Of a stretch of 17,158 bases of DNA, positions 1 through 7,154 are shown one piece after another. Positions within the stretch are counted from its first letter, which is position 1; each line of letters begins with the position of its first letter. The translations under genes were made by a program, and so were the position numbers. The notes under the pieces were generated by a model that saw nothing but the letters and a program-made list of their open reading frames with translations, was not told the origin of the DNA and did no database searches. This DNA is from Gallionella sp. UBA4737 (GTDB taxonomy: Bacteria; Pseudomonadota; Gammaproteobacteria; Burkholderiales; Gallionellaceae), in contig DHIV01000015.1 in assembly GCA_002403995.1 (NCBI GenBank), forward strand, positions 1 through 17,158, given 5' to 3'.

Positions 1-37
1 CCTCTCCCGCTTGCGGGAGAGGGTTGGGGAGAGGGTG
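1..37. repeat. GC-rich palindromic repeat lying inside prmC
   Basis: Positions 1-10 (CCTCTCCCGC) and 13-22 (GCGGGAGAGG) form a perfect 10-bp inverted repeat around TT, followed by GGTTGGGGAGAGGG. This CCCTCTCCCC-AACCCTCTCCCGC pattern is typical of dispersed intergenic palindromic repeats in proteobacteria (recognised from general knowledge, not searched). The true left boundary is outside the window. It is unusual in that it sits in an open reading frame. Confidence 0.7.
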
Positions 38-440
38 GTGGGATGCACCCGCAAGGGGCAGGCCGGTGGGTGCCCGGCGGCGGTGCCGCCACCCTTCCGC
101 ACCGCTGCAAGGCCAGTTCGACCAGCAATTCGGTTTCGGGTCGCGGGATCAATGTCGCAGGGGATACTTTGAAAGTCAGCCCGTAAAATTCGCGCTCGCC
201 CAGCAGATAGGCGATCGGTTCGCCGTCCAGGCGACGCTCGAACAAAGCGGCGAAACGAGCTTGTTGCTCGTCGCTGAGCAGCTGTCCAGGATGAGTGAGC
301 AGCCAGGAGCGATTCACTTGCAACACGGCTTGCAACAGGCATTGCACCTCGATTCGTGCACTGCTGGAATCAAGCTTCAGCGTGGATTGCAGTTGCTGGC
401 TGTGTTGGTGCAGTACTGTTTGAATACTAGCTGAGGACAT
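1..440 (-). CDS. prmC: Release factor glutamine methyltransferase PrmC (HemK), N-terminal part, runs off the left edge
   Basis: PrmC methylates the glutamine of the GGQ motif of release factors RF1 and RF2 in the cytoplasm. The ATG at 440 lies inside the end of prfA (14-bp overlap), which fits translational coupling with its own substrate gene. The visible 146 codons show the helical N-terminal domain of the family, including GEPIAYLLGEREFYG (residues 73-87) and the linker motif LIPRPETELLVE (97-108). After about residue 113 the protein leaves the family pattern: where VLDLGTGSG-type methyltransferase motif I is expected soon, there is a Pro/Gly/Cys-rich stretch containing PPPSPQPSP, which translates a palindromic DNA repeat (see repeat at 1-37). 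The frame stays open to the window edge, so an in-frame insertion is more likely than a truncation, but the catalytic domain and its NPPY motif lie outside the window. Identity is secure; integrity is unknown. Confidence 0.9.
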   Translation of the reverse strand, partial: MSSASIQTVLHQHSQQLQSTLKLDSSSARIEVQCLLQAVLQVNRSWLLTHPGQLLSDEQQARFAALFERRLDGEPIAYLLGEREFYGLTFKVSPATLIPRPETELLVELALQRCGRVAAPPPGTHRPAPCGCIPPPSPQPSPASGR

Positions 441-1515
441 CTTCCGCCATCGCGGCAAGCTGTTCGGCCTGATGTTCGGCCATCAGCGCGCTGGTCAGCT
501 CGCTGATGTCGCCGTCCATGATCGCGTCCATTTTGTACAGAGTGAGATTGATGCGATGGTCGGTGATGCGCCCTTGCGGGAAGTTGTAAGTGCGGATACG
601 CTCCGAGCGGTCGCCGCTGCCCACCAGGCTCTTGCGCGTCGCGGCGGTCTTGGCGTTCTGCTCGCGCACTTGCGCATCCTTGATACGCGCCGCCAGCACG
701 CGCATTGCCTGCGCCTTGTTCTGATGCTGCGAACGCCCGTCCTGGCATTCCACCACAACGCCGGTCGGCAAGTGGGTGATACGCACCGCCGAATCGGTCT
801 TGTTGATGTGTTGGCCGCCGGCGCCGGAAGCGCGGAACGTGTCGATGCGCAGATCGGCGGGATTCAGCACCACGTCGTTGACCTCGTCCACCTCGGGCAT
901 GATCGCCACGGTACACGCAGAGGTGTGCACGCGTCCCTGCGTCTCGGTGGTTGGCACGCGTTGCACGCGATGCGCGCCGGATTCGAATTTCAGCACCGAA
1001 TACGCGCCCTGTCCGACGATGCGCGCGATGACTTCCTTGTAGCCGCCCATTTCGCCGGGGCTTTCCGAGATCACCTCCACCTGCCAGCGCTTGCGCTCGG
1101 CGTAGCGTGTATACATGCGAAACAGATCGCCGGCAAACAACGCCGCCTCGTCGCCGCCGGTCCCGGCGCGTATTTCCAGGAACACGCTGCGCTCGTCGTT
1201 GGGGTCTTTCGGCAGCAACTGCACCTGCAATTCACTGTTGAGTTGCTCCAGGCGCGCCTCTCCTTGCTTGATCTCTGCCTCGGCGAACTCCTTCATTTCC
1301 GAGTCGCTTGCCATCTCCCGCGCGGCATTAATGTCGGACTGGCAAGCCTGATAAGCGTGATACAACTCCACCACCGGTTCCAGCTCGGCACGTTCGCGGT
1401 TCAGCTTGCGGAACGTGTCCATGCTCTTGGTGGCTTCTTCGGTACTCAGCAGTTGATTGACTTCGAGCAGACGCTCGCTCAACTGAGCGAGTTTGGAGCT
1501 GATACTGGGGTTCAT
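427..1515 (-). CDS. prfA: Peptide chain release factor 1 (RF1)
   Basis: RF1 recognises UAA and UAG stop codons in the ribosomal A site and triggers hydrolysis of peptidyl-tRNA. The 362-residue protein has the usual family length. The order is the N-terminal helical domain (about 1-100), the PCRF-type segment with RAGTGGDEAALFAGDLFRMY (116-135), the codon-recognition tripeptide P-T-T (188-190, fitting the RF1 P-x-T pattern rather than SPF of RF2) in HRVQRVPTTETQGRVHTSA, and the catalytic GGQ (233-235) in GAGGQHINKTDSAVRITH. The ATG follows the hemA stop by 11 bp with only a weak ribosome binding site, so it is probably translated in an operon with hemA. Its 3' end overlaps prmC, whose product should methylate Gln235. 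No damaged motif is visible. Confidence 0.98.
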   Translation of the reverse strand: MNPSISSKLAQLSERLLEVNQLLSTEEATKSMDTFRKLNRERAELEPVVELYHAYQACQSDINAAREMASDSEMKEFAEAEIKQGEARLEQLNSELQVQLLPKDPNDERSVFLEIRAGTGGDEAALFAGDLFRMYTRYAERKRWQVEVISESPGEMGGYKEVIARIVGQGAYSVLKFESGAHRVQRVPTTETQGRVHTSACTVAIMPEVDEVNDVVLNPADLRIDTFRASGAGGQHINKTDSAVRITHLPTGVVVECQDGRSQHQNKAQAMRVLAARIKDAQVREQNAKTAATRKSLVGSGDRSERIRTYNFPQGRITDHRINLTLYKMDAIMDGDISELTSALMAEHQAEQLAAMAEDVLS

Positions 1516-1526
1516 TCGGCAGATGT

Positions 1527-2780
1527 TTATTCGTCGGCGTGGAGATGGTACAGACGATGGATCACTTCTAGGAAAGCCTCGCGGTCGCCGCTTTGCACTT
1601 GATTCAGCGCGTGGGTGGGTGCGTGCAGGAATTTATTGGTCAGGCTGCTGCTCATGGCTTCCAGTACCTTCTCCGGACTCTCGCCTTTGGCCAATAGCTT
1701 CAGCGCCTTCTCCAGCTCGTGGCGGCGGTTGCGCTCGGCATGGTCGCGCAGCGCGCGTATAGTCGGCACCGCTTCGCGCGACTCCATCCAGTGGAGGAAA
1801 TCAGACACGCTGGAATCGATGATGACCTCGGCTTCCTTGACCGCACCCTGGCGCGCGTCGAGGCCGTCCTTCACCACCTCGGCGATATCATCGACGCTGT
1901 ACAGGAACACATCGCTCAGCTCGGCGACCTCCGCTTCCACGTCGCGCGGCACGGCCAGATCCACGATGAACAGAGGACGATGCTTGCGCGCCTTGAGCGC
2001 GCTTTCCACCATGCCCTTGCCCAGAATCGGCAAGGGGCTGGCGGTACAGGTGACGATGATGTCGTGCTTTGCCAATTGTTCCGGCAGGTCGGTCAGTGTG
2101 ATCGCGGTGCCGTTGATGCGCCGTGCCAGTGTTTGCGCGCGTTCCAGCGTGCGGTTGGCGACGGTGATATGTTTGGGCGAACGCGCCGCGAAGTGCACTG
2201 CGTTGAGTTCGATCATCTCGCCCGCGCCGATGAACAGCACGTTTTGCTCGGAGATACTCGGGAAGATGCGTTCGGCCAGCCTGACCGCAGCAGCGGCCAT
2301 CGACACCAGGTTCGCGCCGATCTCGGTCTGGGTGCGCACGTCTTTCGCCACAGAGAAGGTGCGCTGGAATAATTTGTGCAGCAGGAAACCCAATGTGCCC
2401 GCCTGCTCGGCCTGACGAACCGCCTGCTTCATCTGGCCGAGTATCTGCGGCTCGCCCAACACCATCGAATCCAGGCCGCTTGCCACACGGAACGAATGCT
2501 TCACCGCCTGTTCGCGCGGCAAAGTATAGAGATAGGGTTCGATGTCTTTGCGCGGCATGTGATGATATTGCGCCAGCCAGTCGATGGCCTGGTCGGGGTG
2601 TGCGGCGTTGCAATACAATTCCATGCGGTTGCAGGTGGACAGGATCGCCGCCTCTTTCGCCGCGCCGTTTTCCACCAGGTCGCGCAGGGCGCTCTCCATC
2701 CCGTCCGCATTGAACGCGACCTGTTCGCGCACGGCAAGCGGCGCGGTTTGATGGTTGATGCCAAAGGTGAATAGCTGCAT
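1527..2780 (-). CDS. hemA: Glutamyl-tRNA reductase (HemA)
   Basis: HemA reduces glutamyl-tRNA(Glu) to glutamate-1-semialdehyde with NADPH, the first committed step of tetrapyrrole synthesis by the C5 pathway. The 417 residues match the family length. Seen in order: the N-terminal GINHQTAPLAVREQVAF (7-23), the catalytic Cys50 in LSTCNRMELY, the conserved HSFRVASGLDSMVLGEPQIL (95-114), the NADPH-binding FIGAGEMIEL (183-192), and a C-terminal helical dimerisation region ending in HADE. The ATG start precedes the conserved MQLFTFGINH with no upstream extension. It is the first gene of the hemA-prfA-prmC run, and a sigma70-like promoter lies just upstream. Some proteobacteria control HemA by haem-linked proteolysis; nothing in this sequence shows that. 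Confidence 0.97.
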   Translation of the reverse strand: MQLFTFGINHQTAPLAVREQVAFNADGMESALRDLVENGAAKEAAILSTCNRMELYCNAAHPDQAIDWLAQYHHMPRKDIEPYLYTLPREQAVKHSFRVASGLDSMVLGEPQILGQMKQAVRQAEQAGTLGFLLHKLFQRTFSVAKDVRTQTEIGANLVSMAAAAVRLAERIFPSISEQNVLFIGAGEMIELNAVHFAARSPKHITVANRTLERAQTLARRINGTAITLTDLPEQLAKHDIIVTCTASPLPILGKGMVESALKARKHRPLFIVDLAVPRDVEAEVAELSDVFLYSVDDIAEVVKDGLDARQGAVKEAEVIIDSSVSDFLHWMESREAVPTIRALRDHAERNRRHELEKALKLLAKGESPEKVLEAMSSSLTNKFLHAPTHALNQVQSGDREAFLEVIHRLYHLHADE

Positions 2781-2821
2781 CTTCAGTGTATGTCGAACAG
2801 TAAGTTCTTATATTGGTGCGG

Positions 2822-2851
2822 ATTATAGTCGGAACGGCGGCGCAATGCCAT
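2822..2851 (-). promoter_or_regulatory. Probable sigma70 promoter of hemA-prfA-prmC
   Basis: On the minus strand a perfect -10 box TATAAT (2822-2827) lies 42 bp before the hemA ATG. An 18-bp spacer separates it from ATGGCA (2846-2851), a 4/6 match to TTGACA. The predicted transcript starts near 2815, giving a leader of about 35 nt. Confidence 0.6.
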
Positions 2852-2943
2852 CTGGGCAGAATCGGACAGTTTGAGGGTCGAGAGGTTGCATGGTTCCTGC
2901 CAATTCAGGTCAATTCCGTATAGTTACACCTCGTCTGGACAAT

Positions 2944-2971
2944 CAATAAAAAAGCGGCCCGAAGGCCGCTT
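2944..2971 (-). terminator. Rho-independent terminator after the secreted protein at 3062-3676
   Basis: Read on the minus strand, AAGCGGCC (2964-2971), a TTCG tetraloop and GGCCGCTT (2952-2959) form an 8-bp perfect stem followed by a T-rich tract (2944-2951). It lies about 90 bp after the 3062 stop codon and upstream of the hemA promoter, insulating the two units. It is the clearest terminator in the window. Confidence 0.88.
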
Positions 2972-3061
2972 AAGTGATGGGTCAGAATTTTTCAGCCATG
3001 TTTATAGAACGTGCCAGATGGAGATGTCTGCGGCGATAATGAAGATGCCCGCGCGTAAACT

Positions 3062-3676
3062 TTAGTTGGTTCGAGTGAGCAGGAGCAGGACGCTCGTTCC
3101 GTTGAACCCCGCGGAATTAGAACTTGATTGAATGAGAAGTCGTCCGCCGGATACAATTGCGAAGGTGGCTCCAAGCATAGTTAACGAACCACCGGACAGA
3201 CTCCACGTTAAGCTATCATTGCTAGGCAAGGAATAAGAGGATACGGCTGGTGGTGAAGCGGATATATTTGGTATCATGTCTCCTGAAACACCCAGCTTAA
3301 ACAAAGTGCCAGTCTCAGTGTTTGACAAAGTCAAGTTACCATCGGCGGCTAGGGTCAATGTGCCTTGATACGTATAGTTACGGATCCACCCTCCAGGGGT
3401 ACCGCCGTCCTTGAAAACTTCCGTTTGTAGGCCATTAATGACATAAGTTCCCGCAAGGTCAGCCATCGTAACAGCCGTCGTGCCATCCAACTTATCAACA
3501 CGGGCTGTCAACGTATCGATCGCTGTTGCCAGAGCCTGGAAATTGGCATTGACATCAGCCGCTTTGGCAGGCGTGCCCGCCGTGAAGGTGTTCGGCACAG
3601 TGGTTGCAGCCGCTGCAAAAGCGGAGAACCCGACGAGGGAAAGTGCAACGATGGAACTGCGAATTAATCTGCGCAT
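3062..3676 (-). CDS. Small secreted protein with signal peptide and short coiled coil, unknown function
   Basis: The start at 3676 is chosen because the GAGAGG ribosome binding site sits about 6 bp upstream and the protein then opens with a clear signal peptide (MRRLIRSS, a hydrophobic core, cleavage near FAAAA-T). The mature N-terminus reads TFTAGTPAKAADVNANFQAL followed by ATAIDTLTARVDKLDG, a heptad-like helix. This 'FTAGTPAKA-x-VNANF' opening is known from many predicted exported proteobacterial proteins of unknown function, where it may trimerise. The rest (about 70-204) is Gly/Ser/Thr-rich and beta-strand-like, with no cysteines and no recognised catalytic motif. It lies 40 bp downstream of the lipoprotein gene at 3717-4634, probably in the same transcript, and is followed by a strong terminator. 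The upstream in-frame extension to 3808 overlaps the lipoprotein and is not used. Confidence 0.8.
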   Translation of the reverse strand: MRRLIRSSIVALSLVGFSAFAAAATTVPNTFTAGTPAKAADVNANFQALATAIDTLTARVDKLDGTTAVTMADLAGTYVINGLQTEVFKDGGTPGGWIRNYTYQGTLTLAADGNLTLSNTETGTLFKLGVSGDMIPNISASPPAVSSYSLPSNDSLTWSLSGGSLTMLGATFAIVSGGRLLIQSSSNSAGFNGTSVLLLLTRTN

Positions 3677-3716
3677 GATGATCCTCTCTGATTGAAATGA
3701 ATAGATTGAATAAAGG

Positions 3717-4634
3717 TTATTGCCAATTGACGTTATCCCACGTTGCTTGAGCCTGATCCCAGACCATGGCAACTTGGGTCGGCGTGTAAGTTGCATACAG
3801 TGCGTCATAGCCGGTTGTGCTGATCGCGGGCGAAGTGGGTGCGCTCGTACCTGCGGCCATCATGCTTGATGCGCCGCTGGTTACAGTGACCAGTGCGTTG
3901 TCGTACTCTGTTTGGCCGATAACGGAGGTCGGCGCATTTGCTCCCAGCTTGACCATGCTGTCAGCAAGAACTTTTGCTTTATCGAGCAGTGTCGTACCTG
4001 CCTGATTATTTGCCACCACCGCCAAGGCAGCCAGACGTAATGTATTTGCATCGCTCGTCTTATGGGTTGCGGGATCAAAAACCGGAACAGTCGATGCAGG
4101 TATGCCCAGCGCGGTGCCTGCGGTATTCAGGGCGGCCACAGCGGTAGTGGTTGTGATGGGGTGGCTTGAACTGAACGTGCCCAAACGGTTTTGCAAGTCA
4201 GCCACGGCAATTTCGGTAACGATGGTCACCGGAACAGTGCTATTGGCTGCAATTGCATTGGCGCTGACGATGATGCCGCGCAGGGGAGCAGTGGCGGTTT
4301 CTGTCGCGCCCGTGACTTCGTTGAAATAACCGCCGGTTACTTCAACAAGAAGAGGGTAAGTCACGTTGGCGTTATAAGCAACAGCCGCCACGCCGCTGGC
4401 GTTGATGATGCCGCCGGAAACAAGAGTAACAGGATTGCCGTTGGCATCTTTAAGGATGACCGTACCACTCGAGAATGAGCCTTTGTAGGGGGTGATGGTG
4501 GCGCTGGAGGTCGCGACCGTGTTCCCACCTCCACCTCCACCTCCACCTCCACACCCGGTAAGAACTGCTGCAGCTATCGAGCCGAGAACCAGCAGTTTTC
4601 TACCTTTTTCAATGAAATTCCAATTCGTGTTCAT
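3717..4634 (-). CDS. Poly-Gly lipoprotein of unknown function, divergent from the LuxR-type regulator
   Basis: The 305-residue protein begins MNTNWNFIEKGRKLLVLGS and has a lipobox LTGC with the lipidated Cys28, followed by a tether of nine glycines. After the tether, ITPYKGSFSSGTVILKDANG resembles a carboxypeptidase-regulatory or Ig-like beta domain, and the middle (LLVEVTGGYFNEVTGATETA, then VTIVTEIAVADLQNRLG) matches a pattern I associate with uncharacterised betaproteobacterial lipoproteins. The C-terminus is Ala/Thr-rich and ends WDQAQATWDNVNWQ. The ATG at 4634 follows an AGAGGGG ribosome binding site. It is read away from the luxR-type gene across a 182-bp shared upstream region and sits 40 bp before the secreted protein at 3062-3676. 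A decayed copy of its first 33 codons and leader lies at 6834-6977. Substrate or partner cannot be told. Confidence 0.85.
   Translation of the reverse strand: MNTNWNFIEKGRKLLVLGSIAAAVLTGCGGGGGGGGGNTVATSSATITPYKGSFSSGTVILKDANGNPVTLVSGGIINASGVAAVAYNANVTYPLLVEVTGGYFNEVTGATETATAPLRGIIVSANAIAANSTVPVTIVTEIAVADLQNRLGTFSSSHPITTTTAVAALNTAGTALGIPASTVPVFDPATHKTSDANTLRLAALAVVANNQAGTTLLDKAKVLADSMVKLGANAPTSVIGQTEYDNALVTVTSGASSMMAAGTSAPTSPAISTTGYDALYATYTPTQVAMVWDQAQATWDNVNWQ
4525..4548 (-). repeat. Four perfect hexamer repeats encoding the poly-Gly tether
   Basis: CCACCT is repeated four times without a break on the plus strand (4525-4548), followed by CCACAC. On the coding strand this gives alternating GGT GGA glycine codons right after the lipobox. 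Slippage by whole hexamers would change tether length by two residues without breaking frame. Confidence 0.85.
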
Positions 4635-4653
4635 TCGACCGCCCCTCTAACAA

Positions 4654-4680
4654 ATTAAATTTCAAATGCACTACACTCGA
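4654..4680 (-). promoter_or_regulatory. Conserved leader block of the lipoprotein gene (left half of the divergent region)
   Basis: These 27 bp, 19-46 bp before the lipoprotein ATG, match 6951-6977 at 24 of 27 positions; all three differences are A/G transitions on the plus strand. The block contains GCATTTGAAAT on the minus strand. It may hold the -10 region or a leader element, but no good -10/-35 pair can be assigned. TTGACT, just upstream on the minus strand, is a -35 candidate. Confidence 0.55.
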
Positions 4681-4736
4681 AAAAGTCAAACAGTCGATTT
4701 GATCGGTTTTGCGCCAAATATTTTTTATGCCGAACA

Positions 4737-4792
4737 CATGCTAATATCTGCCCGAGACTGCCGCATCACTCAAATGAGTTATAAAAACAGAA
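4737..4792 (+). promoter_or_regulatory. Conserved promoter/operator block upstream of the luxR-type gene
   Basis: This 56-bp block matches 16008-16063 at 51 of 56 positions, including an unbroken 26-bp core from CGAGACTGCC to CAAATGAG. It holds a small dyad, ACTCA-AA-TGAGT, immediately followed by TATAAA, which could be the -10 of the luxR-type gene; there is no good -35, as expected for an activator-dependent promoter. The dyad is in a plausible place for binding by the LuxR-type protein encoded 25 bp downstream. On the minus strand the block offers TTGAGT and GATATT as a weak promoter pointing at the lipoprotein. Confidence 0.55.
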
Positions 4793-4816
4793 TAACTGCA
4801 AACGTGGGGATTTGTT

Positions 4817-5956
4817 GTGTCAAGCATAGAAAATAAAGCACTGGCCCTTATCGAGCCGATTTACGCTGCCACGACGGATCGGCAACAATGGCCGCACTTG
4901 ATCGAGGCCATAACAAATGCGGTTGGCGGGCAAGGGGGGATGCTGCGTCTGACCGACTATACCAACCGGAAAGTTGGATTTTTCGAAGCATCTGGATATG
5001 AGGTCAAATTTCTGCACGCCTATCGTGATTACTTCATCTCTATTGATCCATTCCGGCAATTTTATGAACGAACCCCTGTGGGGATGTTGCTACGGGCAAG
5101 CCAGCTTCAGGATTACGGCTCAATAAGAAACAGCGAATTTCACAATGACTACAATCGCCCCCAGAACAAGGAGTTCATAGCGGGCGCCACTCTGGCTCGC
5201 AACAACGATGTCACGCTTCAGTTTGGCGTACATCGCAGAAAGCGGGCGGGAGATTTCGGTCAAGAGGATATGCAGTTGCTGCGCCTGTTACTCCCACATC
5301 TCACCAGAGCGGTTCAGGTTCACCGCCTGATCGGAGAGACTGCTGTCCGCGCGGATATGGCATACGCCTCTCTCGACAAGGCGAGGATCGGCATCTTTTT
5401 AATGGATGCCGACGGATATATACAGCATATCAATCGCGAAGGAGAGAAGCTGCTGGTCTCCGGCAAGCTCGCCGTTGCCCATAAAAAGTTGGCGCTGACC
5501 AATACTGGCGACACGGCACAGTTACACCAACTGATTGCTTCTGCCGCCTGCCCCACGCTGGGGAAAACGCTGTTGGGCGGGGGCAATATGAGGCTCCGCT
5601 CAACACAAGGGAAAATCGATCTGGAGTTGCGTGTCATCCCCATGTCCGGCCGGGACGACATGGCCGGCCTTTCTATTCAGGCAGGCTGCGTGGCGGTGTT
5701 TGTTTCTCATCACGGTACTTTGCGGCTACCGTGGAAAAAAGTCGCGTCAATCTTCGGTTTGAGTCCTGCAGAAGCCAAGCTTGCTGTGATACTTGCAGAG
5801 GGCTGCGGGCCGGAAGAGGCGGCAGAACGTCTGTCCATTTCCGTCCATACTGCCCGCGTCCAATTAAGGTCGATTTTTGCCAAGACAGAAACAAACAGAC
5901 AATCCCAATTGGTTTCATTGTTGCTGAGCGGAGTGCTGGCATGGTGCGCCGAATAA
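4817..5956 (+). CDS. LuxR-type transcriptional regulator with long N-terminal sensor region
   Basis: The C-terminal 60 residues are a LuxR/FixJ-type helix-turn-helix: GLSPAEAKLAVILAEGCGPE, then AAERLSISVHTARVQLRSIF with the recognition helix at the HTARVQLRSIF end, then AKTETNRQSQLVSLL. At 379 residues it is far longer than acyl-homoserine-lactone LuxR proteins (about 250), and the N-terminal region (LIEPIYAATTDRQQWPHLIE) matches a family of long LuxR-type regulators with GAF/PAS-like sensor parts. A PAS-like segment is suggested around IGIFLMDADGYIQHINREGE. The start is a GTG at 4817 with GGGGA 7 bp upstream. Its stop is followed after one base by the ATG of the hydrolase, so the two are translationally coupled. 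The upstream block recurs at 16008-16063, beside the ankyrin operon. The ligand is unknown; a product or substrate of the adjacent hydrolase is a reasonable guess. Confidence 0.9.
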   Translation: MSSIENKALALIEPIYAATTDRQQWPHLIEAITNAVGGQGGMLRLTDYTNRKVGFFEASGYEVKFLHAYRDYFISIDPFRQFYERTPVGMLLRASQLQDYGSIRNSEFHNDYNRPQNKEFIAGATLARNNDVTLQFGVHRRKRAGDFGQEDMQLLRLLLPHLTRAVQVHRLIGETAVRADMAYASLDKARIGIFLMDADGYIQHINREGEKLLVSGKLAVAHKKLALTNTGDTAQLHQLIASAACPTLGKTLLGGGNMRLRSTQGKIDLELRVIPMSGRDDMAGLSIQAGCVAVFVSHHGTLRLPWKKVASIFGLSPAEAKLAVILAEGCGPEEAAERLSISVHTARVQLRSIFAKTETNRQSQLVSLLLSGVLAWCAE

Positions 5957-5957
5957 A

Positions 5958-6803
5958 ATGAATACAATCAAGCTGCCCGACGGGCGTAATCTGGGCTTCG
6001 CGGAATATGGCCGCAGCAACGGTTCACCCGTACTGTTTTGTCACAGCACGCCGGGCTCACGCCTGACAATTTCTCAAGAGATGTCTCGGGATGCTGATGC
6101 TTTGGATGTCAGGTTGATCGCACCGGACAGACCTGGATATGGTTTGTCCGATTCCAAAGCAGACAGAAGCTTTGTCGATTGGCCGGAAGATGTCTCGGCT
6201 TTAATAGAAAAGTTGGGTATTGATCGCTTTGCAATACTCGGATATTCGATGGGCTCTCCCTATGCACTGGCCTATGCGCATACAATGCCTGAAAAAATAT
6301 CCGGTGTTGCACTGGTGGGAGGGCTGGCACCCAACCTGTTCGACTCGGCAGTTACCGCAACTTTTTCTCCCGGAAGCAATGCGCTTTTCACTCTGGCGCG
6401 CGACAATCCACCACAACTTCTCGAAACCCTTAAAGTATTGGCACCTGATGGAGCCAGCCTACTTGCTGCGATGGCCGCAGGCTTGCCCGAACCGGACCAG
6501 GCGCTTCTGGCGCAGGCAGAAATCTCAGCGGCATTTCTGCGCGATTGTGATGAAACGCTACGCCAAGGGCAAGAGGCGGCGGCGACCGACTTCGTTCTTG
6601 CAGCCCATGATTGGGGCTTTGATCTCGGCGCGATTCAGGCACCCGTACACATTTGGAATGGACTGGAAGACCTCAATGCGCCTCCTGCCATGGCTGAATA
6701 TCTTGCGGCCAACCTACCCAACTATAAAATCCGCTTGCTCCCCAGTGAAGGGCATCTGTGTCTGTTTGCGCACTGGAAAGAAATTCTCGGTAATGTAGCT
6801 TAA
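5958..6803 (+). CDS. Alpha/beta hydrolase coupled to the LuxR-type regulator
   Basis: A typical alpha/beta-hydrolase fold protein of 281 residues without signal peptide, so cytoplasmic. Visible features are the oxyanion region LFCHSTPGSR (26-35), APDRPGYGLSD (55-65), the nucleophile elbow GYSMGS with Ser97, the acid in GLEDLNAP (Asp238) and the catalytic His266 in SEGHLCLF. The Ser-Asp-His triad is therefore complete. The substrate cannot be read from the sequence: the subfamily includes esterases, lactonases and C-C hydrolases. The ATG is one base after the stop of the regulator, and the pairing suggests the enzyme makes, destroys or modifies the regulator's signal. No clear terminator follows; only a weak GAAGC/GCTTC hairpin (6804-6819) is present. 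Confidence 0.92.
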   Translation: MNTIKLPDGRNLGFAEYGRSNGSPVLFCHSTPGSRLTISQEMSRDADALDVRLIAPDRPGYGLSDSKADRSFVDWPEDVSALIEKLGIDRFAILGYSMGSPYALAYAHTMPEKISGVALVGGLAPNLFDSAVTATFSPGSNALFTLARDNPPQLLETLKVLAPDGASLLAAMAAGLPEPDQALLAQAEISAAFLRDCDETLRQGQEAAATDFVLAAHDWGFDLGAIQAPVHIWNGLEDLNAPPAMAEYLAANLPNYKIRLLPSEGHLCLFAHWKEILGNVA

Positions 6804-6833
6804 GAAGCTTTACTGCTTCAACGCTGTCGCCCC

Positions 6834-6935
6834 TCAACCTGCAAACAACGCAACTGCTAACACGCGGACAACGGCCACTACGCCAGCCACCACAAATGCT
6901 CTGCCATTGTTAAGCCAGTTCCAGTTCATATTCAC
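6834..6935 (-). pseudogene. Decayed head of a second lipoprotein gene (paralog of 3717-4634)
   Basis: A 33-codon minus-strand frame starts GTG at 6935 (AGGGGA ribosome binding site 7-12 bp upstream) and reads NMNWNWLNNGRAFVVAG, then a hydrophobic run, ending at TGA 6834. The opening parallels MNTNWNFIEKGRKLLVLGS of the lipoprotein at 4634, at the same distance from the same 27-bp leader block. The lipobox Cys and Gly tether are missing and the frame stops within the signal sequence, so no mature protein would be made. It could alternatively be a tiny membrane peptide, but homology to the intact gene's head and leader makes a relic more likely. Confidence 0.6.
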
Positions 6936-6950
6936 TCAAACATCCCCTTG

Positions 6951-6977
6951 ATTAGATTTCAAATGCGCTACGCTCGA
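6951..6977 (-). promoter_or_regulatory. Second copy of the lipoprotein leader block
   Basis: 24 of 27 bases match 4654-4680 in the same orientation and at nearly the same distance from the start codon of the relic. Similarity stops just past 6977, which may be the left junction of inserted DNA. Confidence 0.6.
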
Positions 6978-7100
6978 TCATTCCAACCGGATTATCCCGA
7001 TAACGAAGCTTGGATTACCGCTAAGCCTCCAAGATTAAGTGAAATCAACAGCCGCTTGGCATTAAAATTTGTCGCGACCCTGGCACACCAGAACTGCATA

Positions 7101-7133
7101 TTACAGATTGTAAATTTAATTGACAATTTGTAA
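7101..7133. promoter_or_regulatory. 33-bp dyad, probable operator overlapping the -35 of the ATPase gene
   Basis: The stretch is a near-perfect inverted repeat: of 16 base pairs around a central T, 14 are Watson-Crick, one is G-T and one is a mismatch. Each arm is itself a small palindrome: TTACA-GAT-TGTAA (7101-7113) on the left and a diverged TTGACAATTTGTAA on the right (7120-7133). The right arm contains the -35 hexamer TTGACA (7120-7125), so a bound repressor would block transcription. Such paired palindromic sites suit a dimeric or tetrameric regulator. No regulator gene lies next to it. Confidence 0.6.
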
Positions 7134-7147
7134 GTTGCGAACATAAT
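7120..7147 (+). promoter_or_regulatory. Strong sigma70-type promoter of the ATPase gene, probably leaderless
   Basis: Perfect -35 TTGACA (7120-7125), 16-bp spacer, -10 CATAAT (7142-7147, 5/6). Transcription should start about 7153-7156, right at the ATG at 7155. No ribosome binding site precedes that ATG, which fits a leaderless mRNA. Confidence 0.65.
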
Positions 7148-7154
7148 CGCAATC

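Noticed and set aside
472..1602. 376-codon plus-strand open frame across prfA
   Set aside because: Shadow of the high-GC prfA gene; prfA itself has all RF1 motifs on the minus strand.
2871..3065. 64-codon plus-strand open frame in the hemA/secreted-protein gap
   Set aside because: It runs through the terminator hairpin, has no family resemblance and no good ribosome binding site.
4817..5956. Acyl-homoserine-lactone receptor of the LuxR/LuxI type
   Set aside because: The protein is about 130 residues too long, lacks a recognisable AHL-binding domain, and no LuxI-type synthase is present.
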